From assembly GCA_017533785.1 (NCBI GenBank), contig JAFWII010000004.1, positions 62,001 to 126,000 on the forward strand: a stretch of 64,000 bases of DNA, written 5' to 3'. The position numbers and the translations under genes were made by a program. This DNA comes from Erysipelotrichaceae bacterium. Lineage in GTDB: Bacteria; Bacillota_I; Bacilli_A; Erysipelotrichales; Erysipelotrichaceae. The notes under the pieces were generated by a model. The model had not been told where the DNA came from, ran no database searches, and saw only the letters and a list, made by a program, of their open reading frames with translations. Shown here one piece after another: positions 8,459 to 17,293 of this stretch (position 1 is the first letter of the stretch; every line of letters starts with the position of its first letter).

Positions 8459-9334
8459 TCATAAAAAAGACCGGGAAAGGTATGACATCCTGAAGTCAAC
8501 AGGAGTCATGCCTTTTAGTTTTCTTTGGGGTCTCGCATAGTTATAGAAATGAATGTAACGGTCAACCTTTTGTATCAGTTCATCATTTGTCTTCGGAAGG
8601 TCATACAATTCCAGGTATTCACTTTTCAGATGCCCGAAAAAGTTCTCGCAGCACGCATTGTCATAGCAGTTGGCTTTGCGGGAATGGGAGACAGTGATCC
8701 CTCTTTCATCCAGATAGCGGATATAGACAATGTTGGTATACTGATATCCCCGATCGGAATGAATCACACAGAACCGGGTTGGATCCCAGTTGTTCCCGAT
8801 CGCCTTATATACGTTGTTCATCACCAGTTTAAGGTCATTAAACTGTGAGATCTGATAGGCTATAATGGAATTGTCATAAAGGTCTTTGATCACACTAAGA
8901 TACATACGGCCTTCCTGACTGTAAATGTAACTGACATCCGTCACGAGCTTTTCCAGAGGACGTGAAGCGGTGAAGTTACGGGCGAGGAAGTTTTCGCAGA
9001 CGGTCCTCGCTTTTTCATTAGGCTCTTCCTTTGTACAGCACTGATACCGCTTCTTCCGGATCGGGGAGGATAATTCCAGTATTTTCATGTATTTATATAC
9101 TGTTTTATCGTTATATATCACTCCATATCGGCGTATGATTTCATCTCTTATGAATCTGTATCCCTTATATGTTTCATAGAAGATCTCTTCGATCATGTCC
9201 GCCAGTACCTCATCGAATGAATAGCGGATCGGTCTCCCAAGTTTCAGCCACCGGTAGTAGCCGCTCTTTGATACTTTCAGATAGCGGCACAGATGAGATA
9301 TCCTGTAATTCTCTTTCAGGTCGTAGATAATCAT
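8459..9334 (-). CDS. IS3 transposase OrfB (DDE integrase domain)
   Basis: This is the catalytic part of the transposase. The retroviral-integrase-like DDE triad is visible: Asp in KLVTDVSYIYS, Asp in IHSDRGYQYTN and Glu in NACCENFFGHLKSEY, with the usual D-35-E spacing region and a final NYARPQRKLKGMTPVDFR. An N-terminal HTH_21-like region (YKGYRFIRDEI) is present. The ATG at 9334 has no convincing ribosome site, and the frame is joined to orfA by a -1 shift, so the active protein is expected to be the OrfAB fusion. Confidence 0.93.
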   Translation of the reverse strand: MIIYDLKENYRISHLCRYLKVSKSGYYRWLKLGRPIRYSFDEVLADMIEEIFYETYKGYRFIRDEIIRRYGVIYNDKTVYKYMKILELSSPIRKKRYQCCTKEEPNEKARTVCENFLARNFTASRPLEKLVTDVSYIYSQEGRMYLSVIKDLYDNSIIAYQISQFNDLKLVMNNVYKAIGNNWDPTRFCVIHSDRGYQYTNIVYIRYLDERGITVSHSRKANCYDNACCENFFGHLKSEYLELYDLPKTNDELIQKVDRYIHFYNYARPQRKLKGMTPVDFRMSYLSRSFL

Positions 9335-9339
9335 ATACC

Positions 9340-9681
9340 TCAGTGCTCTCCGTAGTTTTTGCGGAGAGCCTTCGCTTTTTTTAGTATAGCGTTCTCCATC
9401 TTCAGATATTCGATTTGTTCATCTTTGGACAGTTCATCAAGTTTTTCTTTCCTGGGTCTGCCTTTATGGACTCCATCCTTCTTTCCGAGTCTACGTCCAT
9501 CCTGTTTCAGAAGTTCCGGATCTTGCCTGTACAGTTTTACCCAGTTTTTTAACTGTGTTGGTGATCGTAATCCCAAATCCCTTGACAGAATGTCGCATCC
9601 TCCATAACGTCCGCTAAGATATTTCTCCACTGCCTCTTTCTTGAATTCGTATGAATACTTATTGTTTGCTTTTCCTGCCAT
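9340..9681 (-). CDS. IS3 transposase OrfA (helix-turn-helix)
   Basis: The 113-residue basic protein has an N-terminal helix-turn-helix (YEFKKEAVEKYLSGRYG... SPTQLKNWVKLY) that binds the inverted repeats. A C-terminal leucine-zipper-like coiled coil follows (KDEQIEYLKMENAILKKAKAL). AGGAGG precedes the ATG. Near the end the codons CTA AAA AAA GCG form the frameshift site leading into orfB. OrfA alone usually represses or modulates transposition. Confidence 0.9.
   Translation of the reverse strand: MAGKANNKYSYEFKKEAVEKYLSGRYGGCDILSRDLGLRSPTQLKNWVKLYRQDPELLKQDGRRLGKKDGVHKGRPRKEKLDELSKDEQIEYLKMENAILKKAKALRKNYGEH
9345..9382 (-). promoter_or_regulatory. Programmed -1 frameshift signal of the IS
   Basis: Minus strand: a run of seven A (9382-9376) read as A-AAA-AAA in the orfA frame, then after six bases the hairpin GCTCTCCG/CGGAGAGC (9369-9345) with a 9-nt loop. 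A -1 slip gives KKSEGSPQKLRRALRY leading straight into the orfB frame. This is the classic IS3 arrangement. Confidence 0.85.
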
Positions 9682-9763
9682 AAAGAAAACACCTCCTATT
9701 TTTCATTGTATAGAAGGTGTTCCGTCTTTTTTGATTACTGTCCTTTTTCACTGGGGCAGTTCA

Positions 9764-9783
9764 ATCACAGACTTTCTTTTTTT
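9764..9783 (-). terminator. Right half of the shared rpmB/rpe terminator
   Basis: ATCACAGACTTTCTTTTTTT directly abuts the IS right end. On its own it cannot form the original hairpin, so rpe transcripts now run into the IS unless the IS supplies a terminator. Confidence 0.65.
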
Positions 9784-10429
9784 ATTCAGCTTCTTTCAGG
9801 CTGCGGATATTCGCTTCCATATCGCCCTTGAAGACGAAACTTCCGGCCACCAGCACATCGGTGCCGCAGGAAACGAGTTTACCGGCATTGGCGGAATTGA
9901 CGCCGCCGTCCACTTCGATCTTGTAAGCAAGATCTTTTTCTTTGCGCAGATCCGCGAGTTCACGGATCTTGTCATAGGAATGCTCGATGAAGGACTGTCC
10001 GCCGAAACCCGGTTCGACCGACATGACAAGCACGAGATCGACCTGGTCGAGATACGGCTCCAGGACGCTGACTTCGGTCTTCGGTTTGATGGAGATACCG
10101 CATTTGCAGCCGTTGGCATGGATCTTTTCGATCAGAGCCGGGATCTTTTCTTCCTCGACTGCTTCGTAGTGGAACGTGATCTGATCCGCCCCTGCCTTCA
10201 TGAAGACATCGGCAAAGAAATCGGGATCGGTCACCATCAGGTGCACGTCCATAAAGAGATCCGAAGAGCGGCGGTATGCCTTGAGGATGTCCGGTCCGAA
10301 TGTCAGGTTCGGAACGAAATGGCCGTCCATGACATCGAAATGGATCCATTCGACGCTGTTGTTGAGGATCTCCACCTGCTCGTTGAAACGGGTGTAATCC
10401 AGTGAGAGGATTGACGGTGCGATGATCAT
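9782..10429 (-). CDS. rpe: Ribulose-phosphate 3-epimerase
   Basis: This TIM-barrel enzyme of the pentose phosphate pathway interconverts ribulose-5-phosphate and xylulose-5-phosphate. The 215 residues carry the family signatures APSILSLDYTRF at the start, WIHFDVMDGHFVPNLTFGP (metal and catalytic His/Asp residues), VMSVEPGFGGQSF and EVDGGVNSANA. GGGAGAG lies before the ATG, three bases after the prkC stop, so it is the last gene of the stp-prkC-rpe run. The rsgA gene that usually lies between prkC and rpe is missing here. Confidence 0.97.
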   Translation of the reverse strand: MIIAPSILSLDYTRFNEQVEILNNSVEWIHFDVMDGHFVPNLTFGPDILKAYRRSSDLFMDVHLMVTDPDFFADVFMKAGADQITFHYEAVEEEKIPALIEKIHANGCKCGISIKPKTEVSVLEPYLDQVDLVLVMSVEPGFGGQSFIEHSYDKIRELADLRKEKDLAYKIEVDGGVNSANAGKLVSCGTDVLVAGSFVFKGDMEANIRSLKEAE

Positions 10430-10431
10430 AT

Positions 10432-12084
10432 TTACTCTCCCTCGTAATAATACAGATAGATCGCGGCATTGCCTTCCTGACGGAAATAGTTGCCTTCGTC
10501 GGGGTTGATGCGGACGACCCGGTTGGGTCCGTAGCTGCGCTCTTTCTCCGTCAGCGAATTCCTGTCGACGGAATTGGTATAAACGGTGAAGCCGGCATCG
10601 GTCAGTTCGTTATAGACCTCGTCGACGCTGCGGCCGACGGTGCCGAACTGGATCAGGATGGTCGGATACTCACTGTAGCTAAGAGTGATATAGTTGATCG
10701 TATTCGGGTTGTATTTCTCATTCGGGCGGACGCCTTCCTGCAGGACGATCGTGCCCGGAAGTTCATCGCTTTCGACCGGTTTGGCTTCGATGCGGAAGTT
10801 CTTTCCGGCGAGCTGTTCGCGGACGACTTCGATATTCTTCCCGGTCAGGTCCTCCATCGTTTCATAGATGCCCTCGGAGACGACGATCTCGATCTTGGTC
10901 CCCTTCTCAACTTCCGTATCCTTTTCCGGAGTGAAGCGGACGATCAGTCCCGCTTCGGTGCTTTCGGTCATTTCACGGACGATGTTGGAATAATCGACAG
11001 ACAGGCCGAATTCATCCAGGCAGTCCTGGGCTTCGATGACCGTCATTCCGGCGATATCCGGCACCTGGACGAGCTTGCTCTTGCCGCCGATGATCCCGGA
11101 CAGGAACAGTACCGCCAGGACGAGCAGTACCGATACGACTGAGATGATGCCGACGAGAACAGTGTAGTTCAGCGGCTGCTTCTCATCATTGTCCCCTTCC
11201 TCTTCCTGCTTTTTCTTTTCTTTTTCGAGTTCGGGCTCGCGGACGATGACTTTCGGATCGTTCTTGTGTTCTTCCTTGAGACAGCTGTTGAGATCGCTGA
11301 TCATCTCGGAGATATTCTTATAGCGTTCGCTGAGGACCTTGGCAGTTGCTTTGATGATGATGTTCTCGACAGACTGCGGAACATCGTCTCGGTAAGCGCG
11401 TACGGAAGGAAGCACTTCCTTGATATGCTTCATGGCGATCTTGACCGCCTGGTCTCCCTTGAACGGTACATCACCGGTAAGGACTTCATAGAAAACGATG
11501 CCGAGCGAGTAGATATCGCTCTGAACGCTTGCCTGACCGCCCTTGACGCATTCCGGCGCCAGATAATGTACCGAACCGATGACAGCATCTTCGCCGGTGA
11601 TCTGCATCGCGTCGTTCGCCAGCGCGATACCGAAGTCCGAAAGCTTGACGGTGCCGTCCGGCTTGATCAGAACGTTCTGGGATTTGACATCACGGTGGAT
11701 GATCCCGTTGCGGTGCGCTTCCGCCAGCGCCGAGGCCAGCTGGCCCATCAGCCAGACGGCTTCCCGGGTCGGCAGCGGACCGCGTTTCTGTATGAGTTTC
11801 TTCAGGGTAAAGCCCTGGACATATTCCATGACGATGTAATAACGTCCCTCATCCTCACCGACATCATAGATATCGACGATATTAGGATGGGAAAGACTGG
11901 TCGACGCATGCGCTTCACGGCGGAAACGCTCGACCGAGACTGGATCGCCGGAGAGATCTCCGTGCATGATCTTGACCGCGACATCCCGTCCGAGGATCGT
12001 ATCACGCGCAAGAAAGACGTCCGCCATGCCGCCTTTACCGATCAGTTTGATGATCTGATATCTTTTTCCGATAATATCTGCCAT
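10432..12084 (-). CDS. prkC: PASTA-domain Ser/Thr protein kinase (PrkC/StkP type)
   Basis: This membrane kinase senses cell wall fragments and phosphorylates division, wall and translation proteins. The cytoplasmic kinase domain (about 1-270) is complete: glycine loop GKGGMADV (17-24), Lys38 in VAVK, HRDVKSQN (130-137), DFG (150-152) and SDIYSLG. A Glu/Lys-rich linker precedes one membrane helix (about 307-328). The outer part holds PASTA repeats starting VPDIAGMTVIEAQDCL and MEDLTGKNIEVVREQL, with a third more divergent one near FGTVGRSVDEVYNEL. The phosphatase gene is immediately upstream. Confidence 0.96.
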   Translation of the reverse strand: MADIIGKRYQIIKLIGKGGMADVFLARDTILGRDVAVKIMHGDLSGDPVSVERFRREAHASTSLSHPNIVDIYDVGEDEGRYYIVMEYVQGFTLKKLIQKRGPLPTREAVWLMGQLASALAEAHRNGIIHRDVKSQNVLIKPDGTVKLSDFGIALANDAMQITGEDAVIGSVHYLAPECVKGGQASVQSDIYSLGIVFYEVLTGDVPFKGDQAVKIAMKHIKEVLPSVRAYRDDVPQSVENIIIKATAKVLSERYKNISEMISDLNSCLKEEHKNDPKVIVREPELEKEKKKQEEEGDNDEKQPLNYTVLVGIISVVSVLLVLAVLFLSGIIGGKSKLVQVPDIAGMTVIEAQDCLDEFGLSVDYSNIVREMTESTEAGLIVRFTPEKDTEVEKGTKIEIVVSEGIYETMEDLTGKNIEVVREQLAGKNFRIEAKPVESDELPGTIVLQEGVRPNEKYNPNTINYITLSYSEYPTILIQFGTVGRSVDEVYNELTDAGFTVYTNSVDRNSLTEKERSYGPNRVVRINPDEGNYFRQEGNAAIYLYYYEGE

Positions 12085-12089
12085 ATCTG

Positions 12090-12809
12090 TTATCTCTCAA
12101 TCAAAACAATGGTTATGTTGTCATAGCCGCCCGAAGCGAGCGCAAGCCCGCACAGGGCATCGGTCTTCTGCTGAAGGGTCTGGTCACTGAGGATGGTTTT
12201 GGCGATCGCCTCCTCACCGACGTACCCGTGCAGACCGTCGCTGCAGCATAGATAATAATCCATCTTGCCGATCTCTTTCACGTAACCGGCCAGAGCGTCC
12301 CAGACACCGATCGCCTTGGTCAGGTAATGGCGCTTGGGATGGGTAAGACTTTCCTCGTAGGTGATCTCGCCGGCACGGACCATTTCCGCGACCAGGGAGT
12401 CATCCTCGCTCAACTGTTTCATTTCCCCGTTCAGGACGCCGTAGGTGCGGCTGTCGCCGACGTTGAAGATATAATCGCCGTAATGCGTAAACAGGATCCC
12501 GGTGACCGTCGTGCCCATGCCTTCATATTCCTTATGGGTGACGGCAAGGTCCAGGATGTACTTGTTGACTTCGCTGATCTCGTTCAAAAGGAAGACAGGG
12601 ACCTGCTCCTTGCGGCTGAACTTCTGCTGCTGGAAGGCACGCTCAAAATGCTTGATCGTTTCGACCGAAGCCACTTCCCCCGCCTTATTGCCGCCGATAC
12701 CGTCGCAGACGATGATGAGGACATCATCGGAGCTGTTCTTGACGACGCTGTAGGCATCCTGGTTTTTTGCGCGTACATATCCGATATTTGTTATTGCAGC
12801 GATCTTCAT
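12090..12809 (-). CDS. stp: PP2C-type protein phosphatase
   Basis: The 239-residue metal-dependent phosphatase reverses PrkC phosphorylation. Metal-binding motifs are visible: the start AAITNIGYVRAKNQDAY (Asp at the usual RxxNQD position), VCDGIGGNKAGE, NVGDSRTYGV, CCSDGLHGY and the closing GGYDNITIVLI. It overlaps the rlmN stop by four bases and is followed at five bases by prkC, the common Firmicutes phosphatase-kinase pair, so coordinated expression is expected. Confidence 0.96.
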   Translation of the reverse strand: MKIAAITNIGYVRAKNQDAYSVVKNSSDDVLIIVCDGIGGNKAGEVASVETIKHFERAFQQQKFSRKEQVPVFLLNEISEVNKYILDLAVTHKEYEGMGTTVTGILFTHYGDYIFNVGDSRTYGVLNGEMKQLSEDDSLVAEMVRAGEITYEESLTHPKRHYLTKAIGVWDALAGYVKEIGKMDYYLCCSDGLHGYVGEEAIAKTILSDQTLQQKTDALCGLALASGGYDNITIVLIER

Positions 12810-13840
12810 TGAACGTTCTTCGCGCGCAGCTGGCCGCAGGCAGCGTCGATGTCATCGCCTTTTTTCTGCCTGAGAGTCACTGCGATTCCTCTCTTTTTCA
12901 ACATATCATAAAAACGCAGCGTGCGTTCCGGAGACGAACTGCGGAAGTCCATTTCCTTCACTTCGTTGTAAGGGATCAGATTGATATAGGCATTGCGCCC
13001 TCTTAAAAGCTCTTTCAGTTCATCGGCATTCTTTTCGTTGTCGTTGATCCCGGAAAGAAGCAGATATTCAAATGTCAGACGGCGGTTATTGGTCTCCGCG
13101 TAAACATCCAGCGCCTGCATCAGCTGTTCAAGCGGATAGGCGCGGTTGACCGGCATCAGTTTCGAACGCAGCTCGTCGTTGGAAGCATGCAGGGAGATGG
13201 CCAGATTGTACTGGACCCCTTCCTTGGCAAAACGCAGGATCTTCGGAACGAGACCGCTCGTGGAGACGGAGATATGACGGGCGCCGATCGCCAGACCGAA
13301 CGGATGGTTCAGCACGGACAATGCCTTCATCACGTTCTCGTAGTTGTCGAACGGCTCGCCGGTCCCCATGATGACGAGATTCGAAAGACGCTCTTCGTTT
13401 GCGTCCAGCTGTTTCTGGATAAAGAGCGCCTGGGTAATGATCTCGCCCGGCGTCAGGTCTCTCTGTTTCTTCAAAAGGCCGCTGGCGCAGAAGGCACAGC
13501 CCATATTGCAGCCGACCTGGGTCGTCAGACAGGCGCTGTAGCCGTAGTCGAAGACCATCAAAACGCTCTCGATCAGAGAGCCGTCTTCCAGTTCGAACAG
13601 ATATTTGACAGTGCCGTCGGAAGACTCCTGTTTGGTCTTTACCGCCGGCATCTTCAGCGGATACTTTTCTTTCAGCGTTTCCCGCAGGGCAAGCGACAGG
13701 TCACTCATCTCGTCGATCGAGCTGACCCGCTTTTCATAGAGCCACTTAAAGATCTGCTTGGCATGGAACGGCTTTTCGCCCAGTTCCTTTAAAGCAGACT
13801 GTAAATCTTCGTAGCTCAGATCATACAGGGAAACGGTCAT
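12806..13840 (-). CDS. rlmN: 23S rRNA/tRNA adenine C2-methyltransferase RlmN
   Basis: This radical-SAM enzyme methylates A2503 of 23S rRNA and A37 of some tRNAs. The radical cluster motif CNMGCAFCASG is visible, as are the GTGEPFDNYENV and HASNDELRSKLMPVN phrases. Methylating Cys residues are also present (CLTTQVG region and the C-terminal GDDIDAACGQL). I choose the ATG at 13840 (344 residues); a TTG five codons upstream is also in frame and neither has a clear ribosome site. It lies in the run priA-rsmB-rlmN-stp-prkC-rpe, typical of Firmicutes. Confidence 0.96.
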   Translation of the reverse strand: MTVSLYDLSYEDLQSALKELGEKPFHAKQIFKWLYEKRVSSIDEMSDLSLALRETLKEKYPLKMPAVKTKQESSDGTVKYLFELEDGSLIESVLMVFDYGYSACLTTQVGCNMGCAFCASGLLKKQRDLTPGEIITQALFIQKQLDANEERLSNLVIMGTGEPFDNYENVMKALSVLNHPFGLAIGARHISVSTSGLVPKILRFAKEGVQYNLAISLHASNDELRSKLMPVNRAYPLEQLMQALDVYAETNNRRLTFEYLLLSGINDNEKNADELKELLRGRNAYINLIPYNEVKEMDFRSSSPERTLRFYDMLKKRGIAVTLRQKKGDDIDAACGQLRAKNVQ

Positions 13841-13857
13841 GGTGTTATTATACAACT

Positions 13858-15054
13858 TTATTGTCCTTTTTTCAGTTTTGCAAGATAAAAGTGGTCGCCT
13901 TCCTCGTGCAGGAAGGTATGCTCATATTCCAGAACGAGATCAGGGTGCCGTTTGAGGAATGCGGCGACCTGTTTTTCGTTTTCTTTTTTATTCAAAGTGC
14001 AAGTCGAATAGACGAGGATCCCCTCTTCCTTCAGCATGCCGTAAAGCGCCTCCAGGATCTCCGCCTGGGTCTTCTGCAGATCGTCCAGATCTTCCGGCTG
14101 AATGTTGTAGCGCAGGTCCGGCTTGCGTTTTAAAACGCCCAGTCCCGAACAGGGAGCATCCAGCATGATCCGGTCAAATCTGAAGTCATAGACCTCCGGC
14201 AGTTTACGGGCATCGAGGGAAGTGATCTTCACCTCGTAGCCGAGCTGTTTCAGGCGTTCCTTCAGCTGTTCCGCCTTGGAAGGATGCAGTTCATTGCCGT
14301 AACAGTTCTCCTCGCTGACGGTCTCCAAGGCGTTAAAGAGCTTGCCTCCCGGCGCCGAGCAGGCATCCAGGAATACGGAATCCGGCTGCAGATCCAGCGA
14401 TTTCACCGCCTGCTGGGCATTGCGGTCCTGGACATAGAACCAGCCTTCGCGGAAAGCGTCACTGTCGAGCAGATTGTACGAAGAGGTGAACCCGTATTCA
14501 TCAAAGAATTCCGCGCCATCGAAAAGCGGAGCGTTTCTGTCCGCCTTCTTCGGATTCAGGCGGTAAGCGACCGGAGAGCGTTTCCCGGCGTCTTCCATCA
14601 GATACAGCAGATCTTCCGGATACTGGCTCTTCCACATCCGGACGAGCCATTCGGGAAGCGAATAACGGACTGCCAGATCTTTCGGGTCTTCCCCTTCCGG
14701 CACCTTCAGCTGCTTCACGCTGCGCAGCATCGCGTTGATGAAGCCGCGGTCATTCTCTGCAAGCTTCACGTATTCGTTGTTGACGGCGTATTCTTTCTCA
14801 TTCATGAAAAAGCGCTCATAGGCCGCCATCGAAAGCAGCAGCAGATCGCTTTCCTTCGTTTTATTCTTTGCATTTTTCTGAAACTGGTATTTCAGCAGCG
14901 CGTAGTTGCGCAAGACGCCGTTCACCAGTTCAGTGACGAAAGGACGCCTGTCCGCCGGCAGGCTGTTGAGCGCCTTCTGCATCAGCAGATTGGCATACTG
15001 TTTCTGAAGGATGACCTTCTTTAAGACATCGTAAGCGAGTTTACGCTGGTTCAT
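13858..15054 (-). CDS. rsmB: 16S rRNA cytosine-967 C5-methyltransferase
   Basis: An N-terminal NusB-like RNA-binding domain (about 1-125) is followed by a SAM-dependent m5C methyltransferase domain. Visible motifs are FLDACSAPGGK (SAM binding), LDAPCSGLGVLKRKPD (conserved Cys) and VYSTCTLNKKENE (catalytic Cys). The 398 residues are slightly short compared with about 430-450 for many homologs. It starts directly after priA; the def and fmt genes that often lie between the two are absent. Confidence 0.94.
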   Translation of the reverse strand: MNQRKLAYDVLKKVILQKQYANLLMQKALNSLPADRRPFVTELVNGVLRNYALLKYQFQKNAKNKTKESDLLLLSMAAYERFFMNEKEYAVNNEYVKLAENDRGFINAMLRSVKQLKVPEGEDPKDLAVRYSLPEWLVRMWKSQYPEDLLYLMEDAGKRSPVAYRLNPKKADRNAPLFDGAEFFDEYGFTSSYNLLDSDAFREGWFYVQDRNAQQAVKSLDLQPDSVFLDACSAPGGKLFNALETVSEENCYGNELHPSKAEQLKERLKQLGYEVKITSLDARKLPEVYDFRFDRIMLDAPCSGLGVLKRKPDLRYNIQPEDLDDLQKTQAEILEALYGMLKEEGILVYSTCTLNKKENEKQVAAFLKRHPDLVLEYEHTFLHEEGDHFYLAKLKKGQ

Positions 15055-15056
15055 GG

Positions 15057-17222
15057 CTACTCCAGATAAAGCGGATCGATCTCAACTTTGATCCGCGAGA
15101 AGTTCCCCTTTTCGCTCAGTCCGCGGACGACCGGCTGCAGGGCATCGAGCATCTTGCGCAGGCTGACATCCGTGAACAGGATACGGAAACGGCGTTCCCC
15201 GGCACGTTTGGCGACTTCCAGCGGCCGGTAGTGTTTGATATCAAGACCCGCGATCTTCTCCTCCAGCAGCGCCAGCGAGCGCTCCAGACGGGTATCGCTG
15301 CGGTCGGTCAGGAATAAGGCCAGGAAATGCGTATACGGCGGGTATTTGCTGAGATAGCGGTATTTCATCTCGGTATTGTAAAAGGACGGATAATCCTGGT
15401 TCAAAACGGCTTTGATGACATAGTGGTCGACGTCGAACGCCTGGATGATCACCTTTCCGCTGTCTGCCGCTCGGCCGCTGCGCCCGGAAGCCTGCATCAA
15501 TAGATCGAAGGTCGTCTTGGAAGAGTTGTAGTCCTGGTGCATCAGCCCGGCGTCGGCGTTCAGGATACCGACCAGGGTGACATCCGGATAGTCCAGTCCC
15601 TTGGCGATCATTTGGGTGCCGATCAGAACATCGATCTCCTTGCGGGCGAAACGCTCGAGGATGCTCTGATGAGCGCCTCTCCTGGAGGTCGAGTCGCGGT
15701 CCATGCGCTGTACTCTGGCAGCCGGGAAACAGTAGCGGATCTCTTCTTCGACCCGCTTGGTCCCGAAGCCGTAATAGACTAAAGTATTCTTTCCACAGTG
15801 CGGGCAGACTTTGGGCATCGGGTAGATGCGTCCGCACTGATGACATTTCAGAATGCGTTCGTCGTTATGATAGTTCAGCGCCGTATCGCAGTCCTCGCAC
15901 ATCAAGGTCTCCTTGCAGCTGCTGCACTTGATGATCGGGGCATAGCCCCGGCGGTTCAGCAGAATGATCGTCTGCTTGTTCTGCTCGAGGGCTTTCTGCA
16001 TCTCCTGTTTTAAAAGTGAGGAAAGGATCGGCGAATAGCCTCTACGGACTTCCCGGTTCAGGTCGACCGGAATGATCTCGGGAAGCGTATGGTTGATTCT
16101 GTCCGGCAATGTCAATAATTGATATTCCCCTTTTAAAGCCCTCGTATAGAGCTCCAGGGACGGCGTGGCACTGGCATAGAGAAGATCCGCCTTGAAGTCC
16201 AGAGCACGCTTTAAAGCGGCTTTGCGGGCGTCGTAGCAAGGCACGTTATCCTGGACGTAGGAAGAATCATGTTCCTCGTCCATGATGATCAGACCGAGAT
16301 CGGAGAACGGTAAAAAGACGGAGGAACGGGTGCCGACGACGATGTCAGTCTCCCTGTCCGCGACTCTGCGGTACTGCTCGTATCTCTGCTGGTCATTCAG
16401 TTCGGAATGGTAGAATGCGACGTTGTTGAAGCGTTCCCTGACCCGTTCGATCATCTGCGGGGTAAGCGCGATCTCCGGCACCAGGATCAGGACCTGCTTC
16501 TTCCGTTTCAGGTATTCCCTGGTCAGATGAAGATAGAGCTCGGTCTTGCCGCTGCCGGTCACACCGAAAAGATAATGGGTCTTCTTTTCGGAAGAAAGGA
16601 ACTGCTCATAGGCTTCTTCTTGGGAAGAAGTCAGCTGTTTGAAGGCGCTGTCACGGATCTCTGTAAAAGTCTTCGCAAAGGTCTTCTGCCGGGTGTAGAG
16701 CTCGATATAGCCTTTGTCGATCAGGGCTTTAGTCATCGAGACCGAGATCTTGCGTGCTTCGCTCACCGGCTGGTCTTCATGCAGCGAATCGTACAGTGCT
16801 TCCTGCTTTGGCGTCAGTTTGACGCCTTCGGGCTTATGCAGACGGATCAGCGTTTCCTCATTCGGCCTTCCGCTGTTCTTATCGGTCTTCAGGTATTTCG
16901 GCAGCATGACGTTCAGGCAGGCGACCAGCGGACTGATCGTCGTCTTGGAGAGCCATTCCGCCAGTTCAAAAAGATCCTGCGTCAGCACCGGCTGCTCATC
17001 AAGGATCCTTTCGATCCATAGAAGCTTATATCCGTATTCCGCTTCAAGCTCTTCCTCACTCCTCTCCGTTTCCGCGATGCCGGTGATCAGGCCGACGTTG
17101 CGGCTGTTGGCGAAAGAGACTTCCACACGCTCAAAACGCTGCGGTTCTTCTTCGCAGAGATAGGTAAAGGGATGATCGATCGCCAGAGCGGAATTGGTGA
17201 CGTAGATCTCTAAAAGATACAT
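15057..17222 (-). CDS. priA: Primosomal replication-restart helicase PriA
   Basis: The superfamily 2 helicase reloads DnaB at stalled forks. The 721 residues contain an N-terminal 3'-binding domain, Walker A GVTGSGKTELY, the DEEH box and two zinc-binding Cys groups (CSSCKETLMCEDC and CHQCGRIYPMPKVCPHC) inserted in the second helicase lobe. The helicase motif VI region reads MQASGRSGRA. The size is a little below the E. coli protein, as usual for Firmicutes. No strong promoter was recognised in the short region upstream. Confidence 0.96.
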   Translation of the reverse strand: MYLLEIYVTNSALAIDHPFTYLCEEEPQRFERVEVSFANSRNVGLITGIAETERSEEELEAEYGYKLLWIERILDEQPVLTQDLFELAEWLSKTTISPLVACLNVMLPKYLKTDKNSGRPNEETLIRLHKPEGVKLTPKQEALYDSLHEDQPVSEARKISVSMTKALIDKGYIELYTRQKTFAKTFTEIRDSAFKQLTSSQEEAYEQFLSSEKKTHYLFGVTGSGKTELYLHLTREYLKRKKQVLILVPEIALTPQMIERVRERFNNVAFYHSELNDQQRYEQYRRVADRETDIVVGTRSSVFLPFSDLGLIIMDEEHDSSYVQDNVPCYDARKAALKRALDFKADLLYASATPSLELYTRALKGEYQLLTLPDRINHTLPEIIPVDLNREVRRGYSPILSSLLKQEMQKALEQNKQTIILLNRRGYAPIIKCSSCKETLMCEDCDTALNYHNDERILKCHQCGRIYPMPKVCPHCGKNTLVYYGFGTKRVEEEIRYCFPAARVQRMDRDSTSRRGAHQSILERFARKEIDVLIGTQMIAKGLDYPDVTLVGILNADAGLMHQDYNSSKTTFDLLMQASGRSGRAADSGKVIIQAFDVDHYVIKAVLNQDYPSFYNTEMKYRYLSKYPPYTHFLALFLTDRSDTRLERSLALLEEKIAGLDIKHYRPLEVAKRAGERRFRILFTDVSLRKMLDALQPVVRGLSEKGNFSRIKVEIDPLYLE

Positions 17223-17269
17223 ACCCCTATTATACCCGATTCACAGTCCTTTTACTTTCGGCATAAGAA

Positions 17270-17293
17270 AAGAACAACATTACTGCTGTTCTT
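17270..17293 (-). terminator. Terminator of the valS-hydrolase operon
   Basis: Minus strand: AGAACAGCA, loop GTAA, TGTTGTTCT, then TTTCTTA. It overlaps the stop codon of the hydrolase gene. Confidence 0.6.

Larger units (their letters stand above)
8433..9763 (-). mobile_element. IS3-family insertion sequence, apparently complete (1331 bp)
   Basis: Both ends start TGAACTGCCCCA on their own strand and continue with imperfect similarity (GGACAGT, AAAAAAGAC), giving inverted repeats of roughly 40 bp. The ends are TG...CA, typical of IS3. The flanks carry a 3-bp direct repeat, ATC (8430-8432 and 9764-9766), which is the target duplication. Two overlapping transposase frames lie inside with an A7 slippery site between them. 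Everything needed for transposition looks intact, so the insertion is probably recent. Confidence 0.92.
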
